Under the pieces are notes generated by a model that saw only the letters and a program-made list of their open reading frames with translations, did no database searches and was not told the origin of the DNA. Source: CAVVNN01 sp963749605 (GTDB lineage: Bacteria > Actinomycetota > Thermoleophilia > Solirubrobacterales > 70-9). Taken from it: a stretch of DNA of 64,000 bases. Positions 7,497-15,801 of this stretch are shown here, piece by piece (within the stretch, counting starts at the first letter, position 1; each line of letters starts with the position of its first letter). The DNA lies in assembly GCA_963749605.1 (NCBI GenBank), contig CAVVNN010000002.1, positions 186,001 through 250,000 of the forward strand, in the 5' to 3' direction. The translations under genes were made by a program, and so were the position numbers.

Positions 7497-9392
7497 GTGA
7501 TCGGCACCTACGTAGCCGCGCTGGTGGTGTGCGGAGCATCGCTGGCGATCGGACAGGCGGCGATCGGCCTCTGTGGGGCACGGAAGTGGTCGTGGCTGTC
7601 TCCCGCGGTGGGGCTGGCGCTGCTCTGTGCCGTGTGCTGGGGAACGGTGCGGTTGCCGGGGAACGGGACGCTCTCGGCGATCGCGGCGCTGGCCCTCGCA
7701 GTCGCGGCTGTGGCCTTCCTGCGGGGGCGGGTCGAGGGAGCGGGAGAGGCGATGCGGGCAGGAGCCCCGGTCGCCGTCCTTGCGCTGGCAGCGGCCTCGC
7801 TGCCATTTGCCGTCGAAGGCCATTTCGGCATCCTCGGCACCGGCCTCAACCCGGACATGTCGCAGCACCTCTTCGCCGCCGACCGCCTCGCCCACGGCCA
7901 GGGCTCCCAGCTCCTGCACCAGGGTTACCCGCTCGGCCCTCACTCCATCGTCGTGGCCTTGAACAAGGGGCTCGGCATCGGCCTCGTCCAGGGCTTCGGT
8001 GGCCTCACCGTCGCCGTGGCCGTCCTCGCCCCCCTCACCGCTCTGGCAGCCTTCGCCGACCTCCCGCCGCTGCGCCGAACCGCCGGCGCGCTCCTCGTCG
8101 GCCTTCCCTACATGGTCGCCTCCTATTTCGCCCAGGGGGCCTTCAAGGAGACGATGGAGGCCCTCTTGGTCCTCGCCTTCGTCCTGGCCCTGCGCGAGAG
8201 CACGAAAAAGGGCTGGGTTGGGAAACCGCTGCGACTCGTTCCGGCAGCCCTGATAGCCGTCGGCACCGTCTACACCTACAGCTTCCCCGGCCTGATCTGG
8301 CCGATGGGAACCGCTGTGCTCTGGGCCGTCGTGGAATTTGCCATGAGCCGCTACCGCTCGTCCGGGGGTGGCACGGGGAGGGGGCCGAGAACGGACGCCC
8401 CGCGCCCGCCCGCAGGCCCCCTCCCCGTGACAGGACCCGCGGTCGCGGGCTCCGTCCTTCTGGCTGTTCTTGTCCTTCTGGTGCTCACCGCCCCCGAGCT
8501 CGGCCGGATGATCGACTTCCACAGCTTCGAGACCTTCGACCCCAACGGCCCCGGTCTCGGCAACCTCTTCGGCCAGGTCTCGCCCTTCGAGGCGCTCGGC
8601 ATCTGGCCCTCGGGTGACTTCCGCCTCGCGCCCGGCGACGGCGCGATGCCGGCGGCCGGCTACTACCTGGGGGCCACCTTCGCGTTGGCGCTCCTGCTCT
8701 ACGGCCTCGTGCGCTGCTGGCGACGGCGCGAGACCGCGATCGTCTCCGGCCTCGCCGCGGTCGCGGTCGCCTACGCCGTCGCTCGGATCGGCGGCACTCC
8801 CTACACCGCTGCCAAGGCGATCGAGATCGCCGCGCCGCTGTGCACTCTCGTCATCCTCATCCCGCTGCTCGGCGCAGGGAGCAGCGATTGGCGCTTTCTT
8901 CGGCATAGAGCCGAACAAAGCGCCAATCAGCTCGGAGGGCCCAGCACGAAAGCACCGCTCACCGGTCTGGCGACAGCCCTCTACTTGCTCCTCGCGGGGG
9001 GCTGTTCGCTGCTTGCCCTGGCCAACGCGCCGATCGGGCCGGTGTCCTACTCGCCTGCCCTCACCGAGCTGCGCCCACTCATCGCCTCCGGCTCGACCCT
9101 CGTGCTCGCCGCGCCGCGCCTGCTCCAGAAGGAACACGGAGAGCGCTACATCGTCTGGGAGTTGCGCGGCGGCCGGGTCTGCATCGGCGTTGCGGGTCGC
9201 CTTGGCGGAGCGCCACCGGGGGTCCGCTTTGTGATCGTTGAAGGCTCGCCGACGCGGCCACCGTTTCCTGGCCTGCGCCTGCTCCACCGCGGCGACCCCT
9301 ACTTGCTCTGGGAAAGAACGGCCCCGGTGCGTGGTCACGGCCCCTGCCCGCTGATCGAGGTCCGCCACGCGCGTCAGGGCCCCGTTCGGTAG
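7497..9392 (+). CDS. Polytopic membrane protein, possible GT-C-type glycosyltransferase, hosting two palindromic elements
   Basis: A 631-residue protein with roughly ten or more hydrophobic segments. The first four lie within residues 1-105. They are followed by a polar extracytoplasmic loop with an acidic motif (NPDMSQHLFAADRL) resembling the first loop of GT-C glycosyltransferases, so a lipid-linked sugar transferase is possible but not shown. Two palindromic DNA elements sit in loops: one encodes a Gly/Pro/Arg-rich stretch (about residues 290-315), the other a polar stretch (about residues 463-478). The start GTG is 4 nt after tRNA-Val, leaving no space for a ribosome-binding site. The reading frame is intact through both palindromes. 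Confidence 0.72.
   Translation: MIGTYVAALVVCGASLAIGQAAIGLCGARKWSWLSPAVGLALLCAVCWGTVRLPGNGTLSAIAALALAVAAVAFLRGRVEGAGEAMRAGAPVAVLALAAASLPFAVEGHFGILGTGLNPDMSQHLFAADRLAHGQGSQLLHQGYPLGPHSIVVALNKGLGIGLVQGFGGLTVAVAVLAPLTALAAFADLPPLRRTAGALLVGLPYMVASYFAQGAFKETMEALLVLAFVLALRESTKKGWVGKPLRLVPAALIAVGTVYTYSFPGLIWPMGTAVLWAVVEFAMSRYRSSGGGTGRGPRTDAPRPPAGPLPVTGPAVAGSVLLAVLVLLVLTAPELGRMIDFHSFETFDPNGPGLGNLFGQVSPFEALGIWPSGDFRLAPGDGAMPAAGYYLGATFALALLLYGLVRCWRRRETAIVSGLAAVAVAYAVARIGGTPYTAAKAIEIAAPLCTLVILIPLLGAGSSDWRFLRHRAEQSANQLGGPSTKAPLTGLATALYLLLAGGCSLLALANAPIGPVSYSPALTELRPLIASGSTLVLAAPRLLQKEHGERYIVWELRGGRVCIGVAGRLGGAPPGVRFVIVEGSPTRPPFPGLRLLHRGDPYLLWERTAPVRGHGPCPLIEVRHARQGPVR
8367..8438. repeat. Palindromic dispersed element, copy A
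   Basis: The perfectly complementary 15-nt arms 8372-8386 and 8415-8429 (CACGGGGAGGGGGCC and its complement) enclose a 28-nt loop beginning GAGAACGGAC and ending GCCCGCCCGCA. The whole unit, including flanking GGTGG and CAGG-CCC, is homologous to 51634-51717. Differences inside the stem are paired substitutions. It lies in frame within the 7497-9392 gene, in a hydrophilic loop between two membrane segments. Confidence 0.75.
8886..8928. repeat. Long hairpin inside a coding region
   Basis: GATTGGCGCTTT at 8886-8897 pairs perfectly with 8917-8928. After a single C/C mismatch, TTCGGC pairs with GCCGAA around a 5-nt loop, 8905-8909. This 18-bp palindrome sits in the same gene as copy A, again in a loop-encoding stretch. 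No second copy was found in the window, so it may be a different element family or an RNA structure. Confidence 0.55.
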
Positions 9393-9435
9393 GTCGAGTG
9401 ACGACTTTTCCACCCTATAGGGGGGACAACTCGAC
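9393..9435 (+). other. Nested stem-loop upstream of thrS
   Basis: GTCGAGT at 9393-9399 pairs with ACTCGAC at 9429-9435, and inside it CCACCC faces GGGGGG around TATA. It fills the first half of the gap before thrS. It could be a weak terminator for the upstream gene or a leader structure for thrS. No U-run follows. Confidence 0.35.
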
Positions 9436-9474
9436 ACTCGGCGGCGTGGGCTCGCAGGCGACACCGTAAGTAGC

Positions 9475-11412
9475 ATGGGCCGCATCGAGGCCACGACGCG
9501 CAAGATCACCGTAAACCTGCCCGACGGCACGCCGTTGGAGCTGCCCGCCGGCGCCAGCGGCGCCGACGCCGCCGCCGCGATCGGGCCCGGCCTGGCCAAG
9601 GCCGCGCTGGCGATCCGGGTCGACGGCGAGCTGCGCGATCTCTCCGCACCTCTCCCGGACGGTGTCGAGATAGCGATCCTCACCGACCGCGACCCCGAGG
9701 CGCTGGAGCTGATCCGCCACGACGCCGCCCACGTGATGGCCGAGGCGGTCCAGGAGCTGTACCCGGGGACCAAGGTGACGATCGGGCCGGCGATCGAGAG
9801 CGGCTTCTACTACGACTTCGACTTCCCCGACGAGGTCAAGGTCACCGACGCCGACCTCGAGCGGATCGAGGAGGCGATGCGCGCCCACATCGCCGCCGAC
9901 GAGGAGTTCTCCCGCCGCGACGTCCCGGTCGCCGAGGCGATCGAGGTCTTCGAGGCCCAGGGCGAGGACTACAAGGTCGAGCTGATCGAGGACCTGGTTC
10001 GCGACGAAGGCGTCGAGACCGTCTCCCTCTATCGCAACGGCCCCTTCGAGGACCTCTGCCGCGGCCCGCACGGCCCCTCGACCGGCCGCATCAGGGCGGT
10101 CAAGCTCAACTCGCTCGCCGGCGCCTACTGGCGCGGCGACGAGAAGCGCCAGATGCTGACCCGTATCTACGGCACCGCCTTCTTCTCCAAGAAGGACCTC
10201 GAAGCCCACCTGGAGCGGATCGAGCAGGCGAAGGCGCGCGACCACCGCCGGCTCGGCCCCCAGCTCGGCCTCTTCATGCTGCGCGAGGAGGCGCCCGGGA
10301 TGCCGTTCTGGCTCCCCAACGGCACCACCCTGCTGCACCTGATCGAGGACGAGGTGCAGGCGCAGCTGCGCAAGCGCGGCTACCAAGAGATCGCGACCCC
10401 GCAGGTGCTCGACGAGGAGCTGTGGCACCGCTCCGGGCCACTGGGACCACTACAGCGACGACATGTACTTCATGGAGGTCGACGAGCGCCGCTTCGCCCT
10501 GCGGCCGATGAACTGTCCGGGCGCCTGCCTCGTCTACGGCTCCGAGCGCCACTCCTATCGTGAGCTGCCGCTGCGCCTCGCCGAGTTCGGCCGCGTCTCT
10601 CGCAACGAGCGCGAGGGCGTCCTGCACGGCCTGCTGCGGGTGCGCGCCTTCACCCAGGACGACGCCCACGTCTACTGCACCGAGGAGCAGATCACCGACG
10701 AGGTCGCCGATATCTGCGAGGCGATCGACGAGCTCTACGCGCGCTTCGGCTTCGACGACGTGCAGGGTCGAGCTCTCGACCCGGCCGGAGAAGTCGATGG
10801 GGACCGAGGAGCAGTGGGCGAAGGCCGAGGCGGCGCTGACTGCGGCGCTCGACCGCCAGGGTCGCGAGTACGAGCTGAACCCCGGCGACGGCGCCTTCTA
10901 CGGGCCGAAGATCGACTTCCACGTCACCGACGCGCTCGGCCGCTCCTGGCAGTGCGGCACCTGCCAGCTCGACTTCCAGATGCCGGAGCGCTTCGACCTC
11001 TCCTACGTCGGCGCCGACGACGACCGCCCACCGCCCGGTGATGATCCACCGCGCCCTGCTCGGCTCGATGGAGCGCTTCGCCGGGATCCTGATCGAGCAC
11101 TACGCCGGCCGCTTCCCGGTCTGGCTGGCGCCGGTGCAGGCGATCGTGCTGCCGGTCTCCGACCGCCACAACTCCTACGCGAGCCGCGTCGCCGCGGAGC
11201 TGCGCGAGGCCGGGGTGCGGGTCGGCCTCGACGAGCGCTCCGAGTCGGTCGGCAAGAAGATCCGCGACGCCGAGCTCGGCCGCTATCCCTACATGCTGGT
11301 CGTCGGCGACCGCGAGCAGGAGGCCGGCGCGGTCGCGGTTCGCTCCCACGAGGAGGGCGAGCTGGGGGATGCGATGCCGGTTCGCGCCCGGATCGTCGCC
11401 AAGCGGGGCTGA
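9475..11412 (+). CDS. thrS: Threonine-tRNA ligase, three single-base frameshifts in this sequence
   Basis: Charges tRNA-Thr with threonine. The order is an N-terminal TGS domain (about 10-72), the editing domain, a class II catalytic core (RPMNCPGACLVYG, then the motif ending in HRPVMIHRALLGS) and a C-terminal anticodon-binding domain. The frame changes at 10435-10437 (extra G in GGG), 10764 (extra A) and 11027-11029 (extra C in CCC). Removing the three bases gives exactly 645 codons including the stop, a normal length with conserved family sequence across every junction. As an essential enzyme it is almost certainly intact in the cell. The start ATG is preceded by a structured 82-nt gap. Confidence 0.92.
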
Positions 11413-11436
11413 GCCGCTTGCCAACGGCTCTGCCTC

Positions 11437-11442
11437 TATACT
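11437..11442 (+). promoter_or_regulatory. Candidate -10 upstream of infC
   Basis: TATACT in the thrS-infC gap would give an infC leader of about 95 nt. Leaders of infC-rpmI-rplT operons are regulated by L20 in some bacteria, but I recognise no known L20-leader fold here. Confidence 0.35.
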
Positions 11443-11543
11443 CCGCGCACTTGACTGCAGGCACGCCATACATCCCGCGCTGAGCGTTCCGTGCCCGCGT
11501 CCCTACCACTCGTCCTCTTGAAGCCCCACCTCACTTCGCGCTA

Positions 11544-12237
11544 GTGCCGGTTCCGCGCAGGTTCGATCGGCGCCCACCAGAGCGCGACACGACACGAGAT
11601 CAACGAGCGGATCCGGGTGCCGCAGGTGCGCCTGATCGGCGCCGACGGCGAGCAGCTCGGCATCGTCGACACCTCCGAGGCGATGAAACGCGCCCAGGAG
11701 GCCGAGCTCGACCTGGTCGAGGTGGCGCCCAACTCGAAGCCGCCGGTCACCCGCCTGCTCGACTACTCGAAGTACAAGTACGAGCAGGAGCAGAAGCAGA
11801 AGGCCGCCCGCAAGCACCAGCAGCAGGTCAACATCCGCGAAATCAAGCTGCGCCCGAAGATCGCGACCCACGACTACGAGACCAAGAAGGGCCATGTCGA
11901 GCGCTTCCTCCGCCATCACGACAAGGTCAAGATCACGATCATGTTCCGCGGTCGCGAGCAGGCGCACCCCGAGCGCGGCCGGGCGCTGCTGCAGAAGCTC
12001 TTCGAGGATCTCGACGGGCTTGGCCGTGATCGAGTCCGAGCCGCTGCAGGAGGGCCGCAACATGAGCATGCTGCTGGCCCCCGGCAAAGAGGTGGTGAGG
12101 CAGGCCGGCGAGGCGAAGCCGGCCGAGGCTGAGGCACCGCCGCCGAGGTTGAGGACGCCGCCGCCGAGGCTGAGGACGCCGCCGCCGAGGCTGAGGACGC
12201 CGCCGCCGAGGCTGAGGACACCGCGGCCGAGGGCTAG
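11544..12237 (+). CDS. infC: Translation initiation factor IF-3 with acidic repeat tail, frameshifted in this sequence
   Basis: Binds the 30S subunit and controls start-site selection. The canonical core (INERIRVPQVRLIGADGEQ through FEDLDGLAVIESEPLQEG) is present, so both IF-3 domains exist. Three indels interrupt it: an extra G near 11598, an extra T near 12020 and a lost base near 12131-12136. With these undone the gene is exactly 231 codons. I chose GTG at 11544 because the N-terminal Arg/Pro-rich stretch PRRFDRRPPERDTTR joins the core when the first indel is removed; an ATC or GTG inside the core is the alternative. The last 35 or so residues are EDAAAEA repeats. The stop shares bases with the stop of the convergent wecB. 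Confidence 0.88.
12131..12234 (+). repeat. 21-bp tandem repeats in the infC 3' end
   Basis: Five units of GAGGACGCCGCCGCCGAGGCT-like sequence, the first one base short (20 bp) and the last divergent. Each full unit encodes the acidic heptapeptide EDAAAEA. The short first unit explains the local frame loss and could be a real slippage product or a consensus error. Confidence 0.8.
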
Positions 12238-13307
12238 GCGCCGGCGATGACGTCGGCGATTCGCTCGGCCGCGTGGCCGTCCCAGAGCGGGGGCGGCTCG
12301 GGGCGCTCGCCGCTGCGCTCGGCCAGCGCCGCCGGAATGCCGGCGATCGCGGCGGGCTCGAGGCCGAGCAGGGTGTTGGTGCCGGCGCGGACCGTCACCG
12401 GGCGCTCGGTGTTGTCGCGCAGGGTGAAGCAGGGGATGCCGAGGTAGGTCGTCTCCTCCTGGATGCCGCCGGAGTCGGTGAGGACGGCGCCGGCGTCGGC
12501 CAGCAGCGAGAGGAAGTCGAGGTAGCCGAGCGGCTCGCTCAGCAGCAGGCCCGGGTGCTCGGACTCGATCTGCTCCATCATCTTGCGGGTTCTGGGGTGG
12601 ACCGGGAAGACGACCGGCATCTCACGGGCGAGGGCGGCGAGCTGGCGCACCGTCTCGGCCAGCAGCGGCCCGTCGACCAGGGCCGGCCGGTGCAGGGTGA
12701 CGAGCACGAAGTCGCCCGCTCGACCCCGAGCCGCGCCGCGGCGCCCGCCGCGCGGAAGCGGTCTTCCAGCGCAACCAGGGTGTCGATCATCGTGTTGCCG
12801 ACGAAGTGCATGCGCTCGTCGGCGATGCCCTCGGCGCGCAGGTTCTCAATCGCCTCGTCGGAGTGGAGGAAGAGATACTCGGAGAACTCGGTCGGCGACG
12901 ATCCGGTTGACCTCCTCGGGCATCGTGCGGTCGAAGCTGCGCAGGCCCGACTCGATGTGGGCGACGGGGATCCCCATCTTGACCGCGGTCAGCGCCGTCG
13001 CCAGGGTCGAGTTGACGTCGCCAGGAACGATCACCAGGTCGGGCGCCTCCTCGGTCAGGACCGGCTCCAGCCGCTCCATCACCCGCGCCGTCTGCTGGGC
13101 GTGGCTGCCCGAGCCGACCTCGAGCATGTGGTCGGGGGCGGGCACGCCCAGCTCCTCGAGGAAGACCTCCGACATCAGCCGGTCGTAGTGCTGGCCGGTG
13201 TGGACGATCGTGTGGCGCCCATTCGGCAGGCGCCGGCGCAGCGCCGCGATCACCGGCGCCGTCTTGACGAAGTTCGGCCGGGTCCCGACCACGTAGACGA
13301 TCCGCAT
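12234..13307 (-). CDS. wecB: UDP-N-acetylglucosamine 2-epimerase (non-hydrolysing), two frameshifts in this sequence
   Basis: Interconverts UDP-GlcNAc and UDP-ManNAc for cell-surface polysaccharide synthesis. Diagnostic segments are VVGTRPNFVKTAPVIAAL at the N-terminus, HTGQHYD, the HIESGLRSFDRTMPEEVNR motif, and C-terminal SGGIQEE. The frame breaks near 12888 (one extra base) and at 12715-12717 (one missing base in a G-run on the coding strand). The two compensate, giving 357 residues, normal for the family. It runs against infC and their stop codons overlap in one CTAG. A TACGCT box 8 nt before the ATG suggests a leaderless mRNA. Confidence 0.87.
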
Positions 13308-13315
13308 GCGGGCGC

Positions 13316-13321
13316 AGCGTA
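13316..13321 (-). promoter_or_regulatory. -10 element of wecB
   Basis: On the minus strand TACGCT ends 8 nt before the wecB ATG, in the 62-nt gap shared with the divergent rpmI. Confidence 0.4.
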
Positions 13322-13369
13322 CCTGCGGCGCGGAGGGCCGGCGGCGTGTCTGCTTCAATACGCGTCCCG

Positions 13370-13570
13370 ATGCCCAAGATGAAAACCCATTCCGGCGCCA
13401 AGAAGCGCTTCCGCAAGACCGCGACGGGCAAGCTGCGCGGGCGGCGCGCCTACTCGAGCCACATCCTCGAGAAGAAGTCGCCGAAGCGCAAGCGCCGGAT
13501 GGCGCGGCCGGTCGAGATCGCTCCGGCTGACACCAAGACGGTGCGGACTCTGCTTGGAGGCGGCAAGTGA
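13370..13570 (+). CDS. rpmI: 50S ribosomal protein L35
   Basis: A 66-residue basic protein of the large subunit with the family N-terminus MPKMKTHSGAKKRFRKT. The frame is open further upstream, but this ATG gives the conserved start. The stop overlaps the rplT start by 4 bp (GTGA), so the two are translationally coupled, in the usual infC-rpmI-rplT order. Confidence 0.95.
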   Translation: MPKMKTHSGAKKRFRKTATGKLRGRRAYSSHILEKKSPKRKRRMARPVEIAPADTKTVRTLLGGGK

Positions 13571-13926
13571 GCCGGGTCAAGCGCTCCGTCCACGCGCGCA
13601 AGAAGCGGCGCAAGGTGCTGAAGGAAGCGAAGGGCTACTTCGGCCGCAAGCACTCCTCCTACCGCTTCGCCAAAGAGCAGGTGCAGCGGTCGGGCATGTA
13701 CGCCTACCGCGACCGGCGCAACCGCAAGCGCGATTTCCGCCGGCTCTGGATCACCCGGATCAATGCCGCCGCGCGGCTCGAGGGTATGAGCTACTCGCAG
13801 CTGATCCACGGTCTCGACCAGGCCGGAGTCGAGGTCAACCGCAAGATGCTCGCCGAGATCGCCGTCAACGACCGCGAGGCGTTTCGCCGATTCGTCGAGC
13901 TAGCCCGGGAGGGTGCGGCCGCCTAG
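13567..13926 (+). CDS. rplT: 50S ribosomal protein L20
   Basis: A 119-residue 23S-rRNA-binding assembly protein, recognisable from SRVKRSVHARKKRRKVLKEA, GYFGRKHSSYRFAKEQV and RDRRNRKRDFRRLWITRIN. The start GTG overlaps the rpmI stop. Length and frame are normal even though the genes on both sides carry indels. A strong terminator follows. Confidence 0.97.
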   Translation: MSRVKRSVHARKKRRKVLKEAKGYFGRKHSSYRFAKEQVQRSGMYAYRDRRNRKRDFRRLWITRINAAARLEGMSYSQLIHGLDQAGVEVNRKMLAEIAVNDREAFRRFVELAREGAAA

Positions 13927-13953
13927 CCGCACTGCACACCTCCACTTCCCGGG

Positions 13954-13980
13954 CGGGCCGCTGATCAGCGGCCCGTTTTC
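13954..13980 (+). terminator. Rho-independent terminator after rplT
   Basis: The perfect 22-nt palindrome at 13954-13975 (CGGGCCGCTGA and its complement) is followed directly by TTTTC. It closes the infC-rpmI-rplT operon before the methyltransferase gene. Confidence 0.85.
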
Positions 13981-14022
13981 GTTCCAGGAGAAGAAACCGA
14001 CCGAGAGAAACAAGAGAGTCCG

Positions 14023-14745
14023 ATGATCGAGAGCCCCCACAACGAGAAGCTGAAGCTGGTCCGCAAGCTGCGCGAGCGCAAGCACCGCGAGCGCGAGGGG
14101 CTGTTCGTCACCGAGGGCGAGGACCTGGTCGAGGCCGGGCTCGGCCGCAGGCGTCGATCCGCTCTTCGTGCTCACCGCCGCCGGCAGCGGGCTCGGTGGC
14201 GAGGAGGTCGCCCCCGGGCTGCTGGCGGAGGTCTCCTCGCTGGGTTCGGGAACGCGTGCGATCGCGGTCTGGCCACAGCGCTGGGCGGAGCGGGTCGAGC
14301 CTCCCTGCCTCTACCTGCACGGTGTCGCCGACCCCGGCAACGTCGGCGCGATCGTGCGCACCGCGCACGCGCTCAGCGGCGGCACCGTGGTGCTCGGGCC
14401 CGGTTGCGCCGACCCGCACGGGCCGAAGGCGGTGCGGGCGAGCATGGGCTCGATCTTCGGCCAGCCGATCGCCAGCGGGCGGGGTGGGAGAGACGCCGGC
14501 GCCGCGGGCGGCACTGGTCGCCCACGGCGGCGAGGCTCTTGGAGCGATCGAGGCGCTGGAGACGCTCTGCCTCGGCGCCGAGCGCGAGGGGCTGCCTGCA
14601 GAGGTGCTCGCGCGACTGCGATGCCGAGGTGACGATCCCGCTGCGCCCGGGCGGCGCCGAGTCGCTCAACGTCGCGGCCGCCGCGGCCATAGCGTGCGAG
14701 CGGATATCGTCGCTCGCCATGTCGAAGGCGGAGCCCGATGCTTGA
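14023..14745 (+). CDS. TrmH-family (SpoU) RNA 2'-O-methyltransferase, three frameshifts in this sequence
   Basis: A SAM-dependent 2'-O-methyltransferase acting on tRNA or rRNA. The N-terminal substrate-binding segment (NEKLKLVRKLRERKHRE, LFVTEGEDLVEAGL) is followed by the SPOUT knot motifs LHGVADPGNVGAIVRTAHAL and, near the C-terminus, SLNVAAAAAIA. Extra bases occur at 14143-14144 (G), in the G-run 14481-14484, and at 14615 (A). Removing them gives 240 codons including the stop. It precedes pheS and overlaps it by 8 nt, a common arrangement in which the gene is annotated as a 23S rRNA or tRNA methyltransferase. The exact target cannot be read from the sequence. Confidence 0.85.
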   Translation: MIESPHNEKLKLVRKLRERKHREREGLFVTEGEDLVEAGLGRRRRSALRAHRRRQRARWRGGRPRAAGGGLLAGFGNACDRGLATALGGAGRASLPLPARCRRPRQRRRDRAHRARAQRRHRGARARLRRPARAEGGAGEHGLDLRPADRQRAGWERRRRRGRHWSPTAARLLERSRRWRRSASAPSARGCLQRCSRDCDAEVTIPLRPGGAESLNVAAAAAIACERISSLAMSKAEPDA

Positions 14746-15801
14746 TCGAATCGAGAAGATCAGGGCCGAGGCCGAGGCGGCGATCGAGGCGGCGATCGGC
14801 ACCGCCGAGCTGGAGGAGCTGCGGGTTCGCTACCTCGGTCGCAAAGCCGAGCTGACGACGATCCTGCGCGGCATCGCCGACCTGCCCCGGTGAGGAGCGC
14901 GGCGAGGTCGGTGGCGCAGCCAACCGGGCCCGCAAGGAGCTGGAGACCCTGCTCGGCTCGCGTGCGGAGGCGCTCGACGTCGGCCGAGCTGCGAGGCGCG
15001 GCTCGCCGAGGACCGCGTCGACGTGACCCTGCCCGGCGCGCCCGTCGCACCCGGTCGGCCACCTTCACCTGATCACCCGCACCACGCGACAGATCGAGGA
15101 CGTCATGGTCGGCCTCGGCTACCGGGTGATCGAGGGCCCGGAGATCGAGCACGACTACTACAACTTCACCGCGCTCAACCATCCGCCCGGCCACCCTGCC
15201 CGCATGTTGCAGGACACCTTCTACGTGCAGTCGCACCCCGACGTTCTGCTGCGCACCCACACCTCCCCGGTCCAGGTGCGGGCGATGGAGGCGCAGCCGC
15301 CGCCGATCTTCATGATCGCCCCCGGCAAGGTCTACCGGCGCGACTCCGACGCGACTCACAGCCCGATGTTCCACCAGGTCGAGGGCCTCGCGGTCGGGGA
15401 GGGGGATCACCCTCGCCGACCTGCAGGGGACCCTGCGCGAGGTGCTGCGGGCGATCTTCGGCGAGACGCGCGAGGCGCGGATGAGGCCGCATTTCTTCCC
15501 CTTCACCGAGCCGAGCGTCGAGTTCGACGTCTCCTGCTTCCAGTGCGAGGGGACCGGAAAGCTGATCGACGGGGAGCGCTGCAACCTCTGCAAGGGGATC
15601 GGCTGGATTGAGGTCGGCGGCGCCGGCATGGTCGACCCCAACGTGCTCGGCTTCGTCGAGTCGAATGGATACGACCCCGAGCGGGTCCAGGGCTTCGCCT
15701 TCGGCATGGGGGTCGAGCGGATCGCGATGCTGCGCCACGGCGTGCCCGACCTGCGCCGCTTCTTCGACAACGACGTGCGGGTCCTGGAGCAGTTCCTATG
15801 A
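14738..15801 (+). CDS. pheS: Phenylalanine-tRNA ligase alpha subunit, five frameshifts in this sequence
   Basis: The catalytic subunit of the alpha2-beta2 enzyme charging tRNA-Phe. The N-terminal coiled coil is followed by the class II core (DTFYVQ, THTSPVQVRAM, KVYRRDSDATHSPMFHQVEG, FGMGVERIAMLRHG). Extra bases are at 14885-14888, 14982-14983, 14992, 15050-15052 and 15401-15405. Removing all five gives 353 codons including the stop. The density of indels here, five in 670 bp, is the highest in the window. The stop overlaps the pheT start in ATGA. Confidence 0.92.

Noticed and set aside
3970..7499. Genomic island or prophage attachment at the tRNA genes
   Set aside because: No integrase, phage gene or direct repeat of a tRNA 3' end was seen. 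The inserted genes are metabolic, and zwf looks native in composition.
9393..9474. T-box riboswitch for thrS
   Set aside because: The leader is too short and lacks the conserved T-box sequence and an anticodon-specifier loop.
7431..9773. A 780-codon minus-strand frame across tRNA-Val and the membrane-protein gene
   Set aside because: It covers a tRNA and the start of thrS, has no recognisable domain, and shadows an intact plus-strand membrane protein.
12131..12234. CRISPR-like repeats
   Set aside because: The 21-bp units are tandem without spacers and encode a peptide repeat in the infC frame.
9475..15801. Programmed +1 frameshifting in thrS, trmH-like and pheS
   Set aside because: The roughly 18 sites have no common slippery codon, stop or downstream structure, and many fall in G or C runs, as expected for sequencing error.
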